DNA of 64,000 nucleotides from assembly GCA_029851415.1 (NCBI GenBank), contig CM056744.1:115972838-116036837 (forward strand), given 5' to 3'. Position numbers and translations under genes: made by a program. Below are positions 63,801-64,000 of this stretch, piece by piece. Within the stretch, counting starts at the first letter, position 1, and every line of letters begins with the position of its first letter. Source of the stretch: Eretmocerus hayati. Its lineage: Eukaryota; Arthropoda; Insecta; Hymenoptera; Aphelinidae. The notes under the pieces are model-generated. The model was not told the DNA's origin, did not search any database, and worked only from the letters and a program-made list of their open reading frames with translations.

Positions 63801-64000
63801 GCCCTAATGGGTCGAGAGGACCCGCTTACTTCCATAAACGACCAACGTTCTTCTCCTGGGCTAGCTCTCTTTTAAAATAACCGACGGCTTTTCTTGTCTC
63901 TTGCAAAGGTGCCAGACTCTCTCATACAGTTTAGAACTTTCACACACATAACCACCATATTATACACGGCGAGGCATTTGTATCCGAGGTATTACGTGAG
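60873..64000. other. Intronic stretch with no recognised gene
   Basis: Apart from the recursive splice candidate at 62060/62061 and the G12 tract at 62780-62791, I see no structure. Open frames are short and match nothing I know. Confidence 0.5.
62038..62157 (+). promoter_or_regulatory. Candidate recursive splice site with 91-nt RS-exon
   Basis: TTTATTTTTATGTTTCAG ends at 62060 and is followed immediately by GTGAGTTT. A further GTGAGT donor at 62152 (after CTCACA) would close a 91-nt exon, 62061-62151. In phase 0 this exon meets TGA at its tenth codon, so including it would truncate the protein. That is expected for an RS-exon meant to be removed. It shares the TTTCAG/GTGAGTTT core with the site at 36215, 25.8 kb upstream. 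Confidence 0.5.

Larger units (their letters stand above)
27243..64000 (+). other. First intron of the MOXD1-like gene, over 36.7 kb, open at the window end
   Basis: The intron starts at the GTAAGA donor at 27243. I searched the downstream + strand for the expected continuation of a MOXD protein (a DRH/DxY-like start, then an Asp-rich and Cys-containing block) and saw none. The acceptor therefore probably lies past 64000. The interval holds long simple repeats, four transposon insertions between 42.5 and 60.9 kb, and candidate recursive splice sites. A nested gene cannot be excluded, but no open frame here resembles a known protein. Confidence 0.6.

Overview
The window looks like AT-rich insect nuclear DNA. 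Hymenoptera is my best guess, from the many AACCTAACCT-type motifs, the abundant simple repeats and the many small inverted-repeat transposons, but the sequence does not prove the order. It is gene-poor. I find one convincing protein-coding exon and no tRNA, rRNA or CRISPR array. Most open frames in the window are short, low-complexity and unlike any family I know.

The gene is the first coding exon of a MOXD1-like (DBH-related) copper monooxygenase at 26949-27242 on the + strand. It has a signal peptide followed by the start of a DOMON domain and ends at a clean phase-0 GTAAGA donor. A short leader just upstream holds two overlapping uORFs and tandem initiator-like motifs. I recognise no second exon before the window ends, so the first intron is probably longer than 36.7 kb. 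Inside it are two close matches to recursive splice sites (polypyrimidine-TTTCAG joined directly to GTGAGT, at 36214/36215 and 62060/62061). Each has a nearby downstream donor that would define a short recursive-splicing exon. A third, weaker candidate lies at 34263/34264.

The 26 kb upstream is a repeat-rich, apparently gene-free region. It holds a 318-bp tandem repeat split by a fold-back MITE (1-1060), a fold-back family with TTAA-flanked ends (1742-2174 and 7081-7722), a GC-rich insertion in an older dispersed repeat (4350-4860), an internally deleted piggyBac element with TTAA duplications and a dead transposase fragment (9798-10804), a 117-bp palindromic MITE (14546-14662) and a pair of long hairpins (14892-15097). 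A CpG-rich block at 21500-21660 with an NRF-1-type palindrome and an initiator looks like a promoter.

The large intron also holds a transposon cluster at 42.5-45.5 kb: a 1.3-kb TA-flanked element with GGGGAGAG ends, a near-perfect palindromic mariner-type MITE, and a 1.07-kb fold-back element with a perfect 9-bp target duplication that carries exon-like fragments and a 77-bp minisatellite. At 58952-60870 it holds a 1.9-kb giant palindrome bounded by TA. The elements are unrelated to the host gene's function. The transposon, promoter and splice-site calls rest on sequence structure alone.
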